Shown piece by piece: positions 1 through 10,840 of a DNA stretch of 64,000 nucleotides. A model generated the notes under the pieces. The model was not told the origin of the DNA, did no database searches, and saw only the letters and a list, made by a program, of their open reading frames with translations. Source of the stretch: Eleusine coracana subsp. coracana (lineage: Eukaryota; Streptophyta; Magnoliopsida; Poales; Poaceae); assembly GCA_032690845.1 (NCBI GenBank), contig CM064427.1, positions 17,743,501 to 17,807,500 of the forward strand, given 5' to 3'. How positions within the stretch are numbered: the stretch's first letter is position 1; the number at the start of each line of letters is the position of its first letter. The position numbers and the translations under genes are program-made.

Positions 1-156
1 GAAACTTTGTCACATGAATCAACTTACTCCTGCCCATCTTATAGGGGGCGCGGTATGTTTCAAATGCCCTGTAGATTTAGAATATTGGTTAGATCAATGT
101 CAAAGTATAACTGTCCAAATACCAAAATTAGTTTGGGAATATGAAGGAAAAAGAAC

Positions 157-507
157 TTACTCATCTAGAACAGCTTTCAAATCAGTATGATCCCGCCCTC
201 TCGATCTTTGAGAATCAAAATATAGCACCCTCCCCCACCTTTGAATAATTACAACTAGAATCCAATGATCACCAATGTGGTGCGCAAACATAATGAGTTC
301 CTTCTTCACCAGGCTTCGGAAGGCCTTCCTTACATAACCCACCACATAGGACCTTTCAAACTTAATGGTACCCAATGCCATTAACTCAGGATCAAGAAAC
401 CCAACAGACAGAGCCTTGTTCTTGGTTTCCTTAAGCATCAACCTACATAAGTAACTCATGTGAGTAATTAAGATGTGACAGGAACTATAACTTACAGTGT
501 GTAGCAT
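157..507 (-). pseudogene. Ulp1-like (C48) cysteine protease C-terminal fragment of the CACTA element
   Basis: A 116-codon minus-strand frame contains GDHWILVVI followed by VLYFDSQ. This matches the His and Asp region of the Ulp1/C48 SUMO-protease fold that many plant CACTA and MULE elements carry as a second gene. The catalytic-site order His (in DHW) then Asp (in YFDS) is visible. The Cys-containing C-terminal part would lie to the left and I could not confirm it. The fragment sits only 120 bp from the transposase middle domain, which implies a large internal deletion. In autonomous elements such proteases are proposed accessory proteins; this copy is a remnant. Confidence 0.7.
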
Positions 508-627
508 GTTGCAAGAGTAGGAACTACAACTTACAGTGTGTAGCAGCGAAGAATTGAGACATCTAGAGCATCAAGATTGAGAAGCTCATATATGTCACTG
601 AAGCAGACACTAAAAACCTCTGATTTT

Positions 628-1140
628 TTAGATCGTAGAAAATGGTGGATCATTTGTATCACACTTTCGCTTCCCCAGGGTAGTGCTTTTCTTCCTATGT
701 GCTACGGGGAGATCCTCCACTTGGTTGTAGACATCTTCCCCACTGAAATGTCTTAAAGCAGATCCTATCTCGCTTGTGCCATCAAATTGGTGTTTCATGC
801 GTCGGTATGGATGAGACTGAGGAAGGAAACGCCAATTCCTTTTGTACACCCTTTTCTTGGAGTTATTTAACCATAGTGTCTCGGTGTCATCTAAGCAGTG
901 GGGGCAATCTTTTTCTCCTTTGCACTGCGCGGACACGGATCGACCACCTGGTAAATCAGTGACAGTGCACAATACAAGACCATGCAGTTTGAAGGTCTCA
1001 CTCTTGTGCCCGTCATAGACATCAACACCTGGTGACCACAATGTATTCAGATCATCTACAAGTGGTCTCAAATACACATTGATACCTCCTTGCTTGATGC
1101 AAACAAGCGCTTCAGGTGAGGAACTATTGGAAAATACCAT
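628..1140 (-). pseudogene. TNP2-type CACTA transposase, middle part
   Basis: A 170-codon minus-strand frame holds the conserved block INVYLRPLVDDLNTLW, then GVDVYDG, FKLHGLVLCTVTDLPG, a CPHC cysteine pair and FLPQSHPYRR. This is the centre of the plant TNP2 transposase family (Transposase_21), which cuts and joins CACTA termini. It belongs downstream of the two N-terminal fragments at 1,194-1,686. The frame loses similarity near codon 150 and the rest of the catalytic region is absent. It is a remnant. Residual frames before and after it are broken. Confidence 0.85.
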
Positions 1141-1193
1141 GCGACCTTCTGAGGAACTCCATGCCTCCTTTTCTCATCACCGCCACCATTTAT

Positions 1194-1448
1194 TCATTTG
1201 AATCGAGGGGTTCCACACTCAGGACATTCAGTTAGATTTGCATGGTCACCACGGAACAAGATGCAATCATACTTACAAGCATGTATTTTATCGACCTCGA
1301 GTCCCAAAGGGCAAATATTTTTCTTGGCCTCGTAGGTCATCTCTTGTATCTCATTCCCCTCAGGTAGAATGTCCTTTAACAGATCTAACAATACCTTGAA
1401 GCATAGATCAGTCAGATGATGGGTGGCCTTGAAGCACAGATCAGTCAC
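1194..1448 (-). pseudogene. TNP2-type CACTA transposase, N-terminal part
   Basis: This frame contains LLKDILPEGNEIQEMTYEAK, then a KIHACKYDCILFRGDH block and CPECGTPRFK, the typical zinc-binding N-terminal region of TNP2 transposases (two CxxC-like pairs visible). The part before LLKDIL reads TDLCFKATHHLTDLCFK, a short duplicated peptide. It comes from a DNA duplication of about 33 bp (copies near 1,395 and 1,428), which would disturb the N-terminal domain. The fragment overlaps the next upstream fragment in another frame, so at least one frameshift separates them. Confidence 0.8.
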
Positions 1449-1686
1449 CCATGAAACCTCGAATGATCAAATGAGCATGAATATGAACTGAACTTGAGAA
1501 CTTTGTTATGTTCCGACAATCAACACATGGACAACATATGGCAGATTTCGGCTGCATTGACATATCTGCCTCCGCTGCAACAATGAATGACCTTAGACCA
1601 TTTAGATACTCGTCAATAGTGCGGTTCCTAAGATACATCCAACTCCGGTCCCCCATCTGCATAGTTAAGCAACAAATTAATAACAA
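1441..1686 (-). pseudogene. Transposase-associated N-terminal domain of CACTA TNP2
   Basis: The 81-codon frame contains DRSWMYLRNRTIDEYLNGL, then FIVAAEADM and ICCPCVDCRN. This is the small transposase-associated domain (Transpos_assoc) at the very N-terminus of grass TNP2 proteins, with its CPCxxC cysteines. It is the first coding exon of the element on the minus strand. The CACTA 5' terminus is 1.5 kb further right, leaving room for a leader. Confidence 0.85.
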
Positions 1687-2780
1687 TGCTAACTTATTCT
1701 TAATAAAAAGAAGAGGTCACATGTGATTTTGAATAAATGAGACAAAGATCATAGCAATGCCAATTAAAAAATTGTTATAGATTTAACTCATACAAACAGG
1801 TGAAGCTATCACTTTTGTGCTTATTATCAACTGATCCAAGGACTAAACAAGTTTGCACTAAATTGTTTAGAACTTTGCAACTGTTAGAATGCTGGAAATT
1901 CAGATCATAAGCAAGGCATGCACAAGCATTAGTGAACACAAAATATCTACAGTACTTTTGGGATGAGCAAATTATCTGGGTGTTGGGAGTGTCATGTGTC
2001 ATGGTGGATGAGCAAGTTAAGTTAGTGCTCCAACATGAGTTCGCAACATCAATTCAATTATCATTTCATTCACCTCAGTTATCTAGCATTTATGCAATTT
2101 TATCAATCCAATACGAATGACGGGAGGGAACAGAGGGAAATTTCATTGAGCCAATACCTGTGTTGTCAATCCGGCGTGCCGGGCAGATCTCTGGTTCGCC
2201 TGCAGCTTCCAATAGCAGATGCAGATCAGAATTTCGTCCTCCTCACGAGCTCCAAAGGGGAACAACTATGGACGACAAGCTCTGAAGGGGGTCTGCTAGG
2301 GTCAACGGAGGGCAATGCTGAAGAGGAGCTCGACGGAGGGCGCAACAACTGGACGAGCAACGCCGAAGAGGGGCTCGACGGAGGCCGTCTGGGCACGGCG
2401 GCACCAGAGGAGTGCGCTCGCACCACCACCCACGACAAATCGACGTCACGCGCGTGAGGCAGCTGCGCGGTGTGGTGATCAGGACCTGTGCGTGGGGGAG
2501 GAGGCACGCGAGCAGCAGCTGGAGGACACGGCGGCCAGCGACAAATGATGCAGCATCATCGGCCCACGCCTGATGACGATGGCCACCGTGTAAGGCGCAG
2601 AGGCTTGGAGGAGGTTGGCGGAGATGGCTTTAGAGTCATCGGCAACTAGGGCGCTGAGGCCGCATGCGCGTGCGCAGCCGACGGCCGCCGGAGGTGGAGA
2701 TGTGGCGTGCGTGGCAGACGGCCGGCGGAGGCAGAAACGAAAGAGAAAGTGGGGTGGGCGCGGTTGCTGACTGAGGTTCA
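1687..2780 (-). other. 5' leader region of the CACTA element with GC-rich block
   Basis: The part 1,690-2,160 is AT-rich with no credible coding frame. The part 2,170-2,780 is strongly GC-rich and gives long shadow ORFs on both strands. It probably represents the 5' leader or a CpG-rich promoter-proximal segment of the element. No protein family was recognised. Confidence 0.4.
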
Positions 2781-2799
2781 GAGGCAGCTAGATCGAAGG

Positions 2800-3172
2800 T
2801 GGGGACATTAGTGACTCATGGAGAAAACATGCGTCACTAATGTAGGGACACACTAGTGACGCGGGTAGCAAAAAAGCCTCACTGATGAGGTGAACGATAA
2901 AAGTGACGTGTCGAGAGGAGACGCATCACTAATCAGGTTGTTCATTAGTGACGCTTCTGCAAGAGACGTGTCACTAATTACCTGCCGCGTTATAAGTGAT
3001 GTGTCTATAGTAGACGCGTCACTATTTTAATTTCATTAGTGATGCGCCTTGAACGGGGGACTTAGTTTAGTGAAGGGTCCAAATTTCACACGTCACTATT
3101 ATAGGATTAGTGACGCTTTCCTTAGAAGCGTCACTAATTGAGGTGTCATTTTTTTGCCTTTCTTACATAGTG
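2800..3172. repeat. CACTA subterminal repeats and terminal sequence
   Basis: Copies of a roughly 10-bp motif related to TTAGTGACGC occur in both orientations across the last 370 bp, for example near 2,808, 2,851, 2,930, 2,947, 2,965, 3,013, 3,042, 3,090, 3,110 and 3,128. They end in the terminus at 3172. Such clustered, mixed-orientation motifs are the usual TNPA-type protein binding sites of CACTA elements. Confidence 0.85.
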
Positions 3173-3625
3173 CTGGGGCCTCCTGGGCAAAGCCAACTAT
3201 CGATCACTTAATTATTGATTCGGCCTATTGCTTGTATCACGAAAGCCATCGTTGGTTCACCTCTATCTCATCTCCCCCAAACACATCGATGAGTGTTCTA
3301 TTGGTGGTCGGCGGAGGCAATTCCAAGGCTCGGGATGGCGGAGGTGATCGACGGCGTTTGTTGGTGGTCGCAGGCCAGAGCAGCGGTGCGCGGCTCAAAG
3401 CCAGGCACGCTGGAGGTGTCCACATCGTCTTCTTGGAAGGATGGCGCCGTGATTGTGAGGGAAATCAGAACCGCCACCATCGTATGGTGAGTTCACTGTT
3501 GCAATCAACGTCTAGGATTATTGAGATCCATCATCAATTTATTGCTTTGTCAGGGTTTTCGGATGGATTGGATCAGTGGATTACCAATATAAGTTTGTTT
3601 AGTTAGGGATTTCCATCAATTGGTG
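3173..3625. other. Unassigned sequence between CACTA end and MULE fragment
   Basis: An open frame runs over 3,154-3,606 but has low-complexity, GC-driven composition and starts inside the CACTA terminus. No family recognised. It could be 5' leader of the MULE gene whose PB1-like domain follows. Confidence 0.3.
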
Positions 3626-3966
3626 TAGTAATGTAGGTCCTGAAGATGGCGAATCATTCACAATTGAGTTACATCATGGGGGTTTCTTTGTTGGGTTTGG
3701 TAATCTTCGATCTTATGTTGATGAGAAGGTGGACAGGTTCGACTGGATTGAATCAGATACATGGTCTGCATTATGGTTTAAGGATTTCTTTGATGAACTT
3801 GGTTACAAGAGTGTGGCAAACATCAAGTTTTATTGGCTCCTACCAGGCTCGGATTTTCCTGATGGCCTTAGGGTGATTGCGTTAGACAACGACACTAATG
3901 CAATGCTCAGTGCTGCTCAGAAGCTTAAAAACTTGGTTATCTATGTTGATCATACAGATGCTATTC
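3626..3966 (+). pseudogene. MULE transposase N-terminal PB1-like domain fragment
   Basis: One frame reads FTIELHHGGFFVGFG, then VDRFDWIESDTWSALWFKDF, LGYK, KFYWLLPGS, LRVIALDNDTNAM and LKNLVIYVDH. This is the PB1-like N-terminal domain found in grass Mutator-like (MULE) transposase proteins, complete over about 105 residues. The similarity stops abruptly at codon VDHTDAI, where the sequence becomes the LTR of the next element. No MULE zinc finger, DDE domain or terminal inverted repeat was found nearby. No upstream ATG is visible in frame close to the domain. Role in intact genes is uncertain. Here it is a remnant cut off at 3,966. Confidence 0.75.
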
Positions 3967-6412
3967 GGCCGCCTCGGCTCCACCGCACTCCGCTTCTCCT
4001 CCTCGCGCCGTGTGCTCTGTCAGTCTCCACCACCTTCTCCCCAGGCCGCGCATACTATAGGGTCCTTCAGTGCTCACTATGGCAGTTGGAGGTCGCCTCG
4101 CCGCCTCGACTCACCGTCAGGCCCATGCCACCGCGTGCGGCCGAGGGCGCCGTCGCCGCACACGTGCTTGATCTGGCCAAGCTGGCCTGGGCCGTGCAGG
4201 ACCTTGGGGCCTCAACCCATGCGGGCCAGATACGGCCCGGGAAACCCCACCACCGGCCTCAGCCGCTAGGCCGAGCAGCAGATCTCACCCGTGAAGCCGA
4301 AAAACAAATTTTTATTTAATTTTTCATTTCTAGTAATAATAGCAAACTTTAAATATGCTAGGAAAATAATTACTGCAAATTTTGGAGCAAACAAAGTTTT
4401 CTAGACCTTCACTGGACATGTACTATTTAAGAAAAATACTAAATCCCTCTGCATGTTAGTATTTTTGCCAGCACTAAATTAAATGGCTAAAACACTAATA
4501 AATTCATACGTAAATTTATGTGGATGATAAGTTCCTGAGACTTGGTGTAAAATCATGTTTGGACATGTTTAATCCCCCTGCAAAGTCACACTTTATAATG
4601 CTCTGTATAATTATCACAATTAATTAATTAGCCTCTTCATTGTTTAATTTATTTAAATTTAATGGCACCGTGCATGTAAGTGAAAGTTGGCCAATAAATC
4701 ACCCCTGATATGTCCTATCTACAGTAAGTCAGCCATATGCAAATGAACTTCAGAACCATGCTAAATAATTATTTGCTTGTAAGATTTAATAATTCCTTTA
4801 ATTCTATTATATCATGGTAGCTTACTAACATAGGACACTTCCATTCACTTCCACATATGATATTGTCGTGTTAACGTATTTATTGAGAAAGTGTCATGAA
4901 CCATCTCTCTTATGCATCATATAGATCATGAAGTGAACCACGTGGAGGCAAGACAGGAGCAGGAGCCAGAAGAACCGGGTGGTGCTTCAGCTGACCAGGT
5001 AGGACCAAGGCAACCCCTGGTGCATCCCACCAATATTTATCGCTTTTTGTTTTATCACTAGGAGTATGATGTAGGTTTTGCCTAGGCATTAGGTTTATAG
5101 GAGTTGATTGAAACCCTAGCATTGCAGTAGGTCCATGTACCCATCGATAGCTTTAGGATGTTAGAGGCTTTGCTTAATTAGGGCGTTGAGTCAGCGAGTG
5201 GTGGAAGGCCACTCGTAATTGAGTCCTAATATCACTGGGGATTGTTTAGAGAAAGGCATGGACTAGGATAACAAAGAAGCCCGGACGGGCAACTAGGTGG
5301 AAAGACAAGGACAACTTGTCTTCAAGGAGGTAACCCTGTCCGAATCACTTAAGGCTTTGTCGCGTGTCCAGTCCTATGGGGTTAAGTTTGAATGTACTGT
5401 TTGCATGCTGGAATTATGGGCCCAGTAAACTGATGTAGCTAAGACTACTGTCTGGTCGGAAGGTACCCTGCTCCTTGAGGTAGAACTAGGGCTGAGGGGA
5501 GGGAGCAATCCACCCATGGATGGTGGTATGGGACGCATCACCTTGGGGGATCCTTCCCAGGGGAGTCAGGAGTGGAAGACCTTGCGGTACCGTATGCGAA
5601 AGGTTGCCCCATGCAGCTTTCATGAAGCTCGTATGGGTCATGCAAGAAGTTTTCTCCAACAGGATGTAAATCGATTCGAGTCGCTGCCCCTCACAGTAAC
5701 GAGTACCACTTGATCGCTGCTCTGGAACATTGTTGGACGCCAGCAATATGATAAATGGGTTCAATATTGTTCTATGGAATTATTATTAATTGTATTGTAA
5801 CCATGATTGTTGTAGTTATAGTGCAAACTAAATTTATTATTTTGCAGAACAACTTAACTTGCTGCTAAAACTTGAAAAATAAGGATCCACTCTTAGGCTG
5901 GCTTTTTGGCAACATAAACCCTACCCTTAGCCTGTGCATGTCTAGGGGTCGGCTGTAGATGGCCATTTTGATAGGTTAGTCTTGCTAAGTATTAGTTGCT
6001 CAGGGCATAGCTCTATGTGGTTTTTAGTTGATCAGGGTGGAGAATGTCACTGCGGTGGTAGGTTCCACTGGGAGGGCCAGCGTCTTGACTGTTGGAACAT
6101 CGAGTAGGAGCGGTGCATCGACAATGAGGAGGAGTAGTCTGTTGATTGCCGGTATGGTGTTTTGGGCAGAACACCTACCATGAGAGGGCATTGGTATCTT
6201 ACTTTCCGTTGAACCATTTAATAGTGTTGAATGATTTCGCTTCCGCACTTTTAAAACTTTGGTTTGTAACTTAAATTTGGATTTATGTAAAACTCTGTAC
6301 TTCATCTATGTTCTTGTTGCAACATTATTATTTCTGTCATGTGTTGTACTATTAGGCGTCACAGCGCGTGTCACCAACCGAGAAAGATCCTGGAATGGAG
6401 CCGTCTCCGTGA
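3966..6412 (+). repeat. 5' LTR (5'-truncated) of the Tekay-like element
   Basis: The segment aligns by eye with 14,481-14,582 (at 3,966-4,065) and 21,443-22,797 (at about 4,149-6,412). Both copies share the end block GGCGTCACAGC to GGAGCCGTCTCCGTG. Compared with the other copy it has an extra 0.9 kb (5,113-6,020). That part is probably original LTR sequence, because a 40-bp piece of it survives inverted in the other copy. No coding potential beyond short shadow frames. Confidence 0.75.
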
Positions 6413-7405
6413 AAAGGTGGTTCGGTTGTCACGTGATTATGAGAGCTGTCTTAGGAATAGTACAACATTCAAAGACATATTTTCGAAAACCCCATTACGA
6501 GTGTGAGGACGTGCCCATAAGGATGTTATCAGTTAGGATTCAGGTGGCAAAGCTAACTGTAGAGGTAGTTTGTTTAAATACTTGCATTTATGGCATCATC
6601 AATGAAGGTATGTCTCCCGCCATGTGGACAGTAACATAGAAAGCTAGCACAAAGGTGTGAACGTAGGCTGATTGCGGTAAACATCAGTGTCCTGCCCTAG
6701 TGCAATAATAAGGGATTATTTTCGGCTTGTTTCATTTTTATTTGATGTATTATTTCTGAAATGAATCTTCTGCAGGTACGCTAACCACGAATCGTGTAAG
6801 AAACGTGTAGCATATGACTAACTTGAGAGATCGTGTGCCACTGACTATACATATGGTCCTATTCATGGACAAATTTTATTTTGTGAGGACGTGTAGGCTG
6901 AAAAGCAGCATTTATGTAAATGTTGAAGCATCAAGTCATTAAGCAAATCTGAAATTTCAGCAAACATGTTGCTCACACAATAATGTATATCTCCTCACTC
7001 GAAAGTCAAAACCATGCAAATAAATACTTATTGAAATCATGAACAAACTCTCTGTACATCCAGCAAGAATTTTTACTTTAAAGACTTCCGGACAATACAA
7101 TTTTTTTTCTGTCCGAGTCAGCACATCGATTTGGTATCAATCTGAAATTCAGATTCTTGACCTATCTTGTAAAATCCATACCTTTTTGCTCAGACCACCT
7201 CTAGGGTTGTATGAGCGCTCCCTAGAATGTTTATGAAATGCTCTACAACTTTGGTAGTTTAAGTTTTTGGTTTTAGAATCTGGAAGGTAGAGCTATGAGC
7301 AAATCTTTAGAGTAACCTAGTTCTGTCCAGAAAATCGATTCAAAAAAATTTACCGGTAGTGTAAATTGCGTATCTTGAGCTCTAAGAATTTGTTGGCAGA
7401 GGCGC
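6413..7405 (+). other. 5' internal leader of the Tekay-like element
   Basis: About 1 kb without a credible gene. The expected tRNA-Met type primer binding site (TGGTATCAGAGC) is not present next to the LTR end, so the PBS has been lost or the boundary is rearranged. The last 200 bp are AT-rich leader running into the ORF at 7,406. Confidence 0.4.
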
Positions 7406-7966
7406 ATGAGGCGCATCTCTCACGACGACTACCCGGAGTACCACGCGGTATATCACTGTGTGTCCCACTCCTCGGAGTACTTGCTTAACTTGGACGAGGA
7501 GACCAGCAACCATTGCAGGATCCTACTAGCTGATGTTGAGCAGGTTTAGATTCAGAGGAAAGACCTACAGGCACAGGTTGACGCACAGCAGAGGGAGATT
7601 CAGAGGTTGATCACTGCCCTCGAGGCGAGTGAGGCTCGTGTTATAGAGGTCAGTGGGCAGCACGACACCCTCTCACAGGAGGTGGACAGGCGTGGTGAGA
7701 TTATGCAGCAGCACACTAACCACAATGAGCACCTGCAGCAGCAGCTGGCTAATGCCCAGCAGGAGATCGAGGAGATGGCTGAGGACATTCACACCTTAGT
7801 GCACGAGAACCACGACCTTCAGGCACAGCTAGATGCGGTCGCTGCACCCGCAGTACTAGAGGTGGAGGAGGAGGACCCTGAGGAGGTGATGGACAAGGAG
7901 TCTGACATCGACTACGAGCCACCCGCTCCGACAGGCGCAAGGACCATCTGGCATAGCTTGAGATAG
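7406..7966 (+). pseudogene. Coiled-coil ORF upstream of gag (orf0-like)
   Basis: From ATG at 7406 one frame runs to a stop at 7,964, about 186 residues, with a single nonsense codon (TAG, 7547-7549) after about 47 residues. The N-terminus is rich in Tyr, His and Asp. From about residue 50 to 145 it is a Gln/Glu/Leu-rich coiled coil with heptad-like spacing (LITALEASEARVIEV, then LQQQLANAQQEIEEMAEDI). The tail is acidic, with EVEEEDPEEVMDKESDIDYE. An extra ORF before gag is, as I recall, reported for some grass gypsy elements such as the RIRE3/RIRE8 group. Its role is unknown. It ends 330 bp before gag, and gag starts just after a splice-acceptor-like TTTCAG. Confidence 0.65.
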
Positions 7967-8298
7967 GGCTTAGAAGTTCGTAGTAGACATGACTAGACCG
8001 TGCATGTAGGGAAGGCTAGATTGGTAGCTTTTGACAATCCATGCGTGGTTGTTGTATTTTGGGAGACCACTTGTGTTAATTGCTTTTGTAACTCGATGGC
8101 CACATGTTCTGAGTTTATGTACTGCAGACTTGATTGACTTGTACTAAGATCTGTGTTAGCTTATGGATGCAAAACTCTTGTCAAAAATATTTTGTCTACA
8201 ATAATTGTGGCCCTGTGCTGCTATGTTATCTGAATTCATTTATGCAATGATGTTGTTGGATAAGAGACTAACTGGAATCCTTATTCTTGCATTTCAGA

Positions 8299-9369
8299 AT
8301 GGTTCGCACTCGCAACACCAATGATCTTCATGGGGAGCAACCTAATGGCTCCAATGCAGGCGATGGAAACAACTACCCACCCAACCCCGTGTAGATGATG
8401 GTGCAGTTCTTTGCCACCATGATGGAGAACCAGTAGCAACAAGGAGAGTTTACGCGGGAGCTGATGCAGCAGAACATGACAAACAGGAATGCCAGGGGCA
8501 ACCATGACGGCGCACCATAGAACAGTACCTACGCCGACTTCCTCGCCACCAGGACACCTACATTCAGCTTCACCACTGAACCTATGGAGGCTGAGAATTT
8601 TCTTCGCATGCTCGAGTCCAAGTTTGGGCTCCTCAACTGCATGCCTGCGCAGAAGACCTTGTATGCAGCACAGCAGCTGCATGGAGCAGCTGGGACATAT
8701 TGGGCCAACCATGACGCTTCAGTCGGAGAGAACCAACGGATTACTTGGGATGAGTTCAAAACGGCGTTCCATGCCCACTACATTCCTATAGGGCTCATTC
8801 GCAGGAAGGCACAGGAGTTCGTGACACTGAAACAAGGCAACCGCAGTGTCGAAGAGTGATGCGAGGAATTCAACAGATTTGCACTTTATGCTCCTGAACA
8901 AGTAGACACCACCGCCAAGCGCAAGGATCACTTCTTGGAAGGACTGAGCACAGAGCTGCAGGACCGCCTCAACCTTAAGATGGGTGGGACATTCGCTAAG
9001 TTCGTCAACAATGTTATCATCACAGAAGATGTGTACCGTAAAATGATGGTAGAGAGGAAGAGATTTGCTAGTGCTATGGGGTCATCTAGTGGGCCCCCAT
9101 AGAAGTATCGCATAGTGTACATGGATCCGTCAGGCCAGAAGTATCGCTCCACATCAGTGACTGCACCATTTCCACGTCCGCCTCAGCAAGCACAGCAGCG
9201 GTCTCAGGCACCGCGTCCAAAGCAGAATCAAGGAGGATACCGTCTGCCACAGCAACAGAACACCTAGACAGGATCCTACCCCTGCTACAACTATGGTCGT
9301 GTTGGGCACTTTTCTAGGGAGTGTCGCTACCCCAACAAGAATACTGGCCAGAAACGACCAAGAAACAAT

Positions 9370-9419
<50 letters not shown>

Positions 9420-9424
9420 CGACG

Positions 9425-9461
<37 letters not shown>

Positions 9462-9480
9462 GGGACCTGCCTGCACTGGC
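8299..9480 (+). pseudogene. gag of the Tekay-like element, with zinc knuckle and poly-Asn tract
   Basis: ATG at 8299 opens a frame starting MVRTRNTNDLHGEQ. It continues, with stops, into retrotransposon gag wording: FLRMLESKFG, AAQQLHGAAGTYWANH, WDEFKTAFHAHYIP, VTLKQGNRSVEE. A CCHC zinc knuckle follows at 9283-9324, but its second Cys is Tyr (CYNYGRVGHFSREC). The knuckle runs into about 30 Asn codons from an AAC microsatellite. In-frame stops include several where CAG has apparently become TAG. Gag forms the virus-like particle and the knuckle binds RNA. This copy cannot make full-length gag. Confidence 0.85.
9365..9462 (+). repeat. (AAC)n trinucleotide microsatellite inside gag
   Basis: About 33 nearly perfect AAC units interrupted by AAT and GACGAC. 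In the gag frame it encodes a poly-Asn stretch directly after the zinc knuckle. Confidence 0.95.
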
Positions 9481-9498
9481 GGCATAAACAACACCACT

Positions 9499-9876
9499 TT
9501 GGAGGAGATTTCAAAGAACAGCCCCGTCCTCGTTGGTATGTTCTCTATTCGAGACCACCTCGTGCTTGTTCTGTTTTATTCTGGGGCTTTACACAATTTT
9601 ATTAGTGCATCATATGCTAAAACTCGGCAACTATCCCACCACCTTATGAAGTCACAATACCTAATTAGGTCAGCACATGGATACACTCCTGCTAGGTATG
9701 AAGTTAGGGGAATACCTATAACACTAGCAATAGTTGTGTATCTTGCGAACTGCATAATTCTCAAGGGGAGCAACATCGACGTGATTTTGGGTATGCCATG
9801 GATGAGGTATCATAAGGCCCTTCTAGACACGGACACCTGTACCATACACCTAAACGCCCTACCCAAGGCAAAGTGA
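9499..9876 (+). pseudogene. Aspartic protease of the Tekay-like element, active site lost
   Basis: The same frame as gag continues through NSPVLVGMFSIRDHLVLVLF and ends after LPKAK. The retropepsin active site, normally DSGA, reads YSGA: the Asp codon has become TAT at 9577-9579. Downstream landmarks are intact, with NCIILKGSNIDVILGMPWM matching the flap and ILG segments of gypsy proteases. The enzyme would process Gag-Pol. With the catalytic Asp gone this copy is dead regardless of its open frame. Confidence 0.85.
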
Positions 9877-9917
9877 GTTTTCGAGTAAATTACCCCTGAC
9901 TGGCTACCCCTGTAGTT

Positions 9918-10840
9918 CACCACACCACAGCCAAACAAATAGCAGATATTCTGGTGGTTAGTGAATTTCCAGATGTGTTCCCGGATGACCTCGCTGGACT
10001 ATCTCCTGATCGGGATGTAGAATTCAAGATGGAGCTTCAGCCAGACACTGCACCCATATCCAAGAGAGCATACAAAATGGCAGCAAAAGAACTAGCAGAA
10101 CTAAAAGAGTAATTAAAAGAGTTGCTAGATAAAGGATTCATTCGACCAATCTTGTCTCCTTGGAGTTGTCCGACATTGTTCATGAAGAAAAAGGATGAGA
10201 CCTTGAGGCTATGTGTAGATTATCAAGCGCTCAACGCCATGACTATCAAGAATAAGTATCCACTGCTTCGCATTGACATTCTCTTTGATCAGTTGATTGG
10301 AGCTAAGGTTTTCTCTAAGATCAATCTGTGTTCTGGGTACCATCAAATCAAGATCCCTACTAAAGATATCACCAAGACCGCGTTATCCACTCGATACGAA
10401 CTTTATGAGTATTTAGTGATGTCGTTTGGGTTGACAAACACACCAGCACACTTCATGTATCTCATGAACTCAGTGTTTATGCCAGAGCTAGACAAGTTCA
10501 TAGTGGTGTTCATCAATGACATTCTAGTCTACTCCATGTCAGAAGAAGAACATGCAGAACACCTTCGCATTGTGCTATAGATATCTAGGGAACACCAACT
10601 ATATGCTACGCTTAGCAAATGCGAGTTTTGATTGAAGCAAGTACCATTTTGGGTCACATTATGTCTGAAGAAGGCATAGCTGTCGACCTCAGCAAAGTAC
10701 GAGATGTACTGAATTTGAAGACGCCGAAAACTATGTTCCATGTGCGTAGTTTTCTTGGATTGGCTGGTTACTACCGCCGTTTCATCCCAAATTTCTCTAG
10801 GATTGCGAAGCCCATGACTGAGTGCTAAAGAAGGAAAAGA
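9918..10840 (+). pseudogene. Reverse transcriptase of the Tekay-like element
   Basis: The frame carries FPDVFPDDLAGLSPDRDVEF, then GFIRPILSPWSCPTLFMKKK, LRLCVDYQALN, KINLCSGYHQIKI, LVMSFGLTNTPAHF and FINDILVYS. These are RT motifs in order. The YxDD box is FIND, with the first catalytic Asp replaced by Asn (codon AAT at 10515), which should abolish polymerase activity. A stop precedes the first motif block and another follows HLRIVL at 10,580. The thumb-side wording FLGLAGYYRRFIPNFSRIAKP (about 10,750) follows in a different frame. Confidence 0.9.

Larger units (their letters stand above)
1..3172 (-). mobile_element. CACTA (En/Spm-type) DNA transposon, partial and internally deleted
   Basis: The right end reads CACTATGTAAG on the minus strand and finishes at 3172, the canonical CACTA terminus. 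A dense field of subterminal repeats lies next to it. Further in are transposase and protease remnants on the minus strand, in the order expected from this terminus. The other terminus is left of the window. The 3 bases after the end (ctg, 3173-3175) are a candidate 3-bp target duplication that cannot be confirmed without the other end. The element cannot be autonomous: the transposase core between the TNP2 middle part and the protease is missing and several stops are present. Confidence 0.85.

Noticed and set aside
9293..9514. Poly-Thr and poly-Cys frames
   Set aside because: Shadow translations of the AAC microsatellite; the true gag frame reads Asn.
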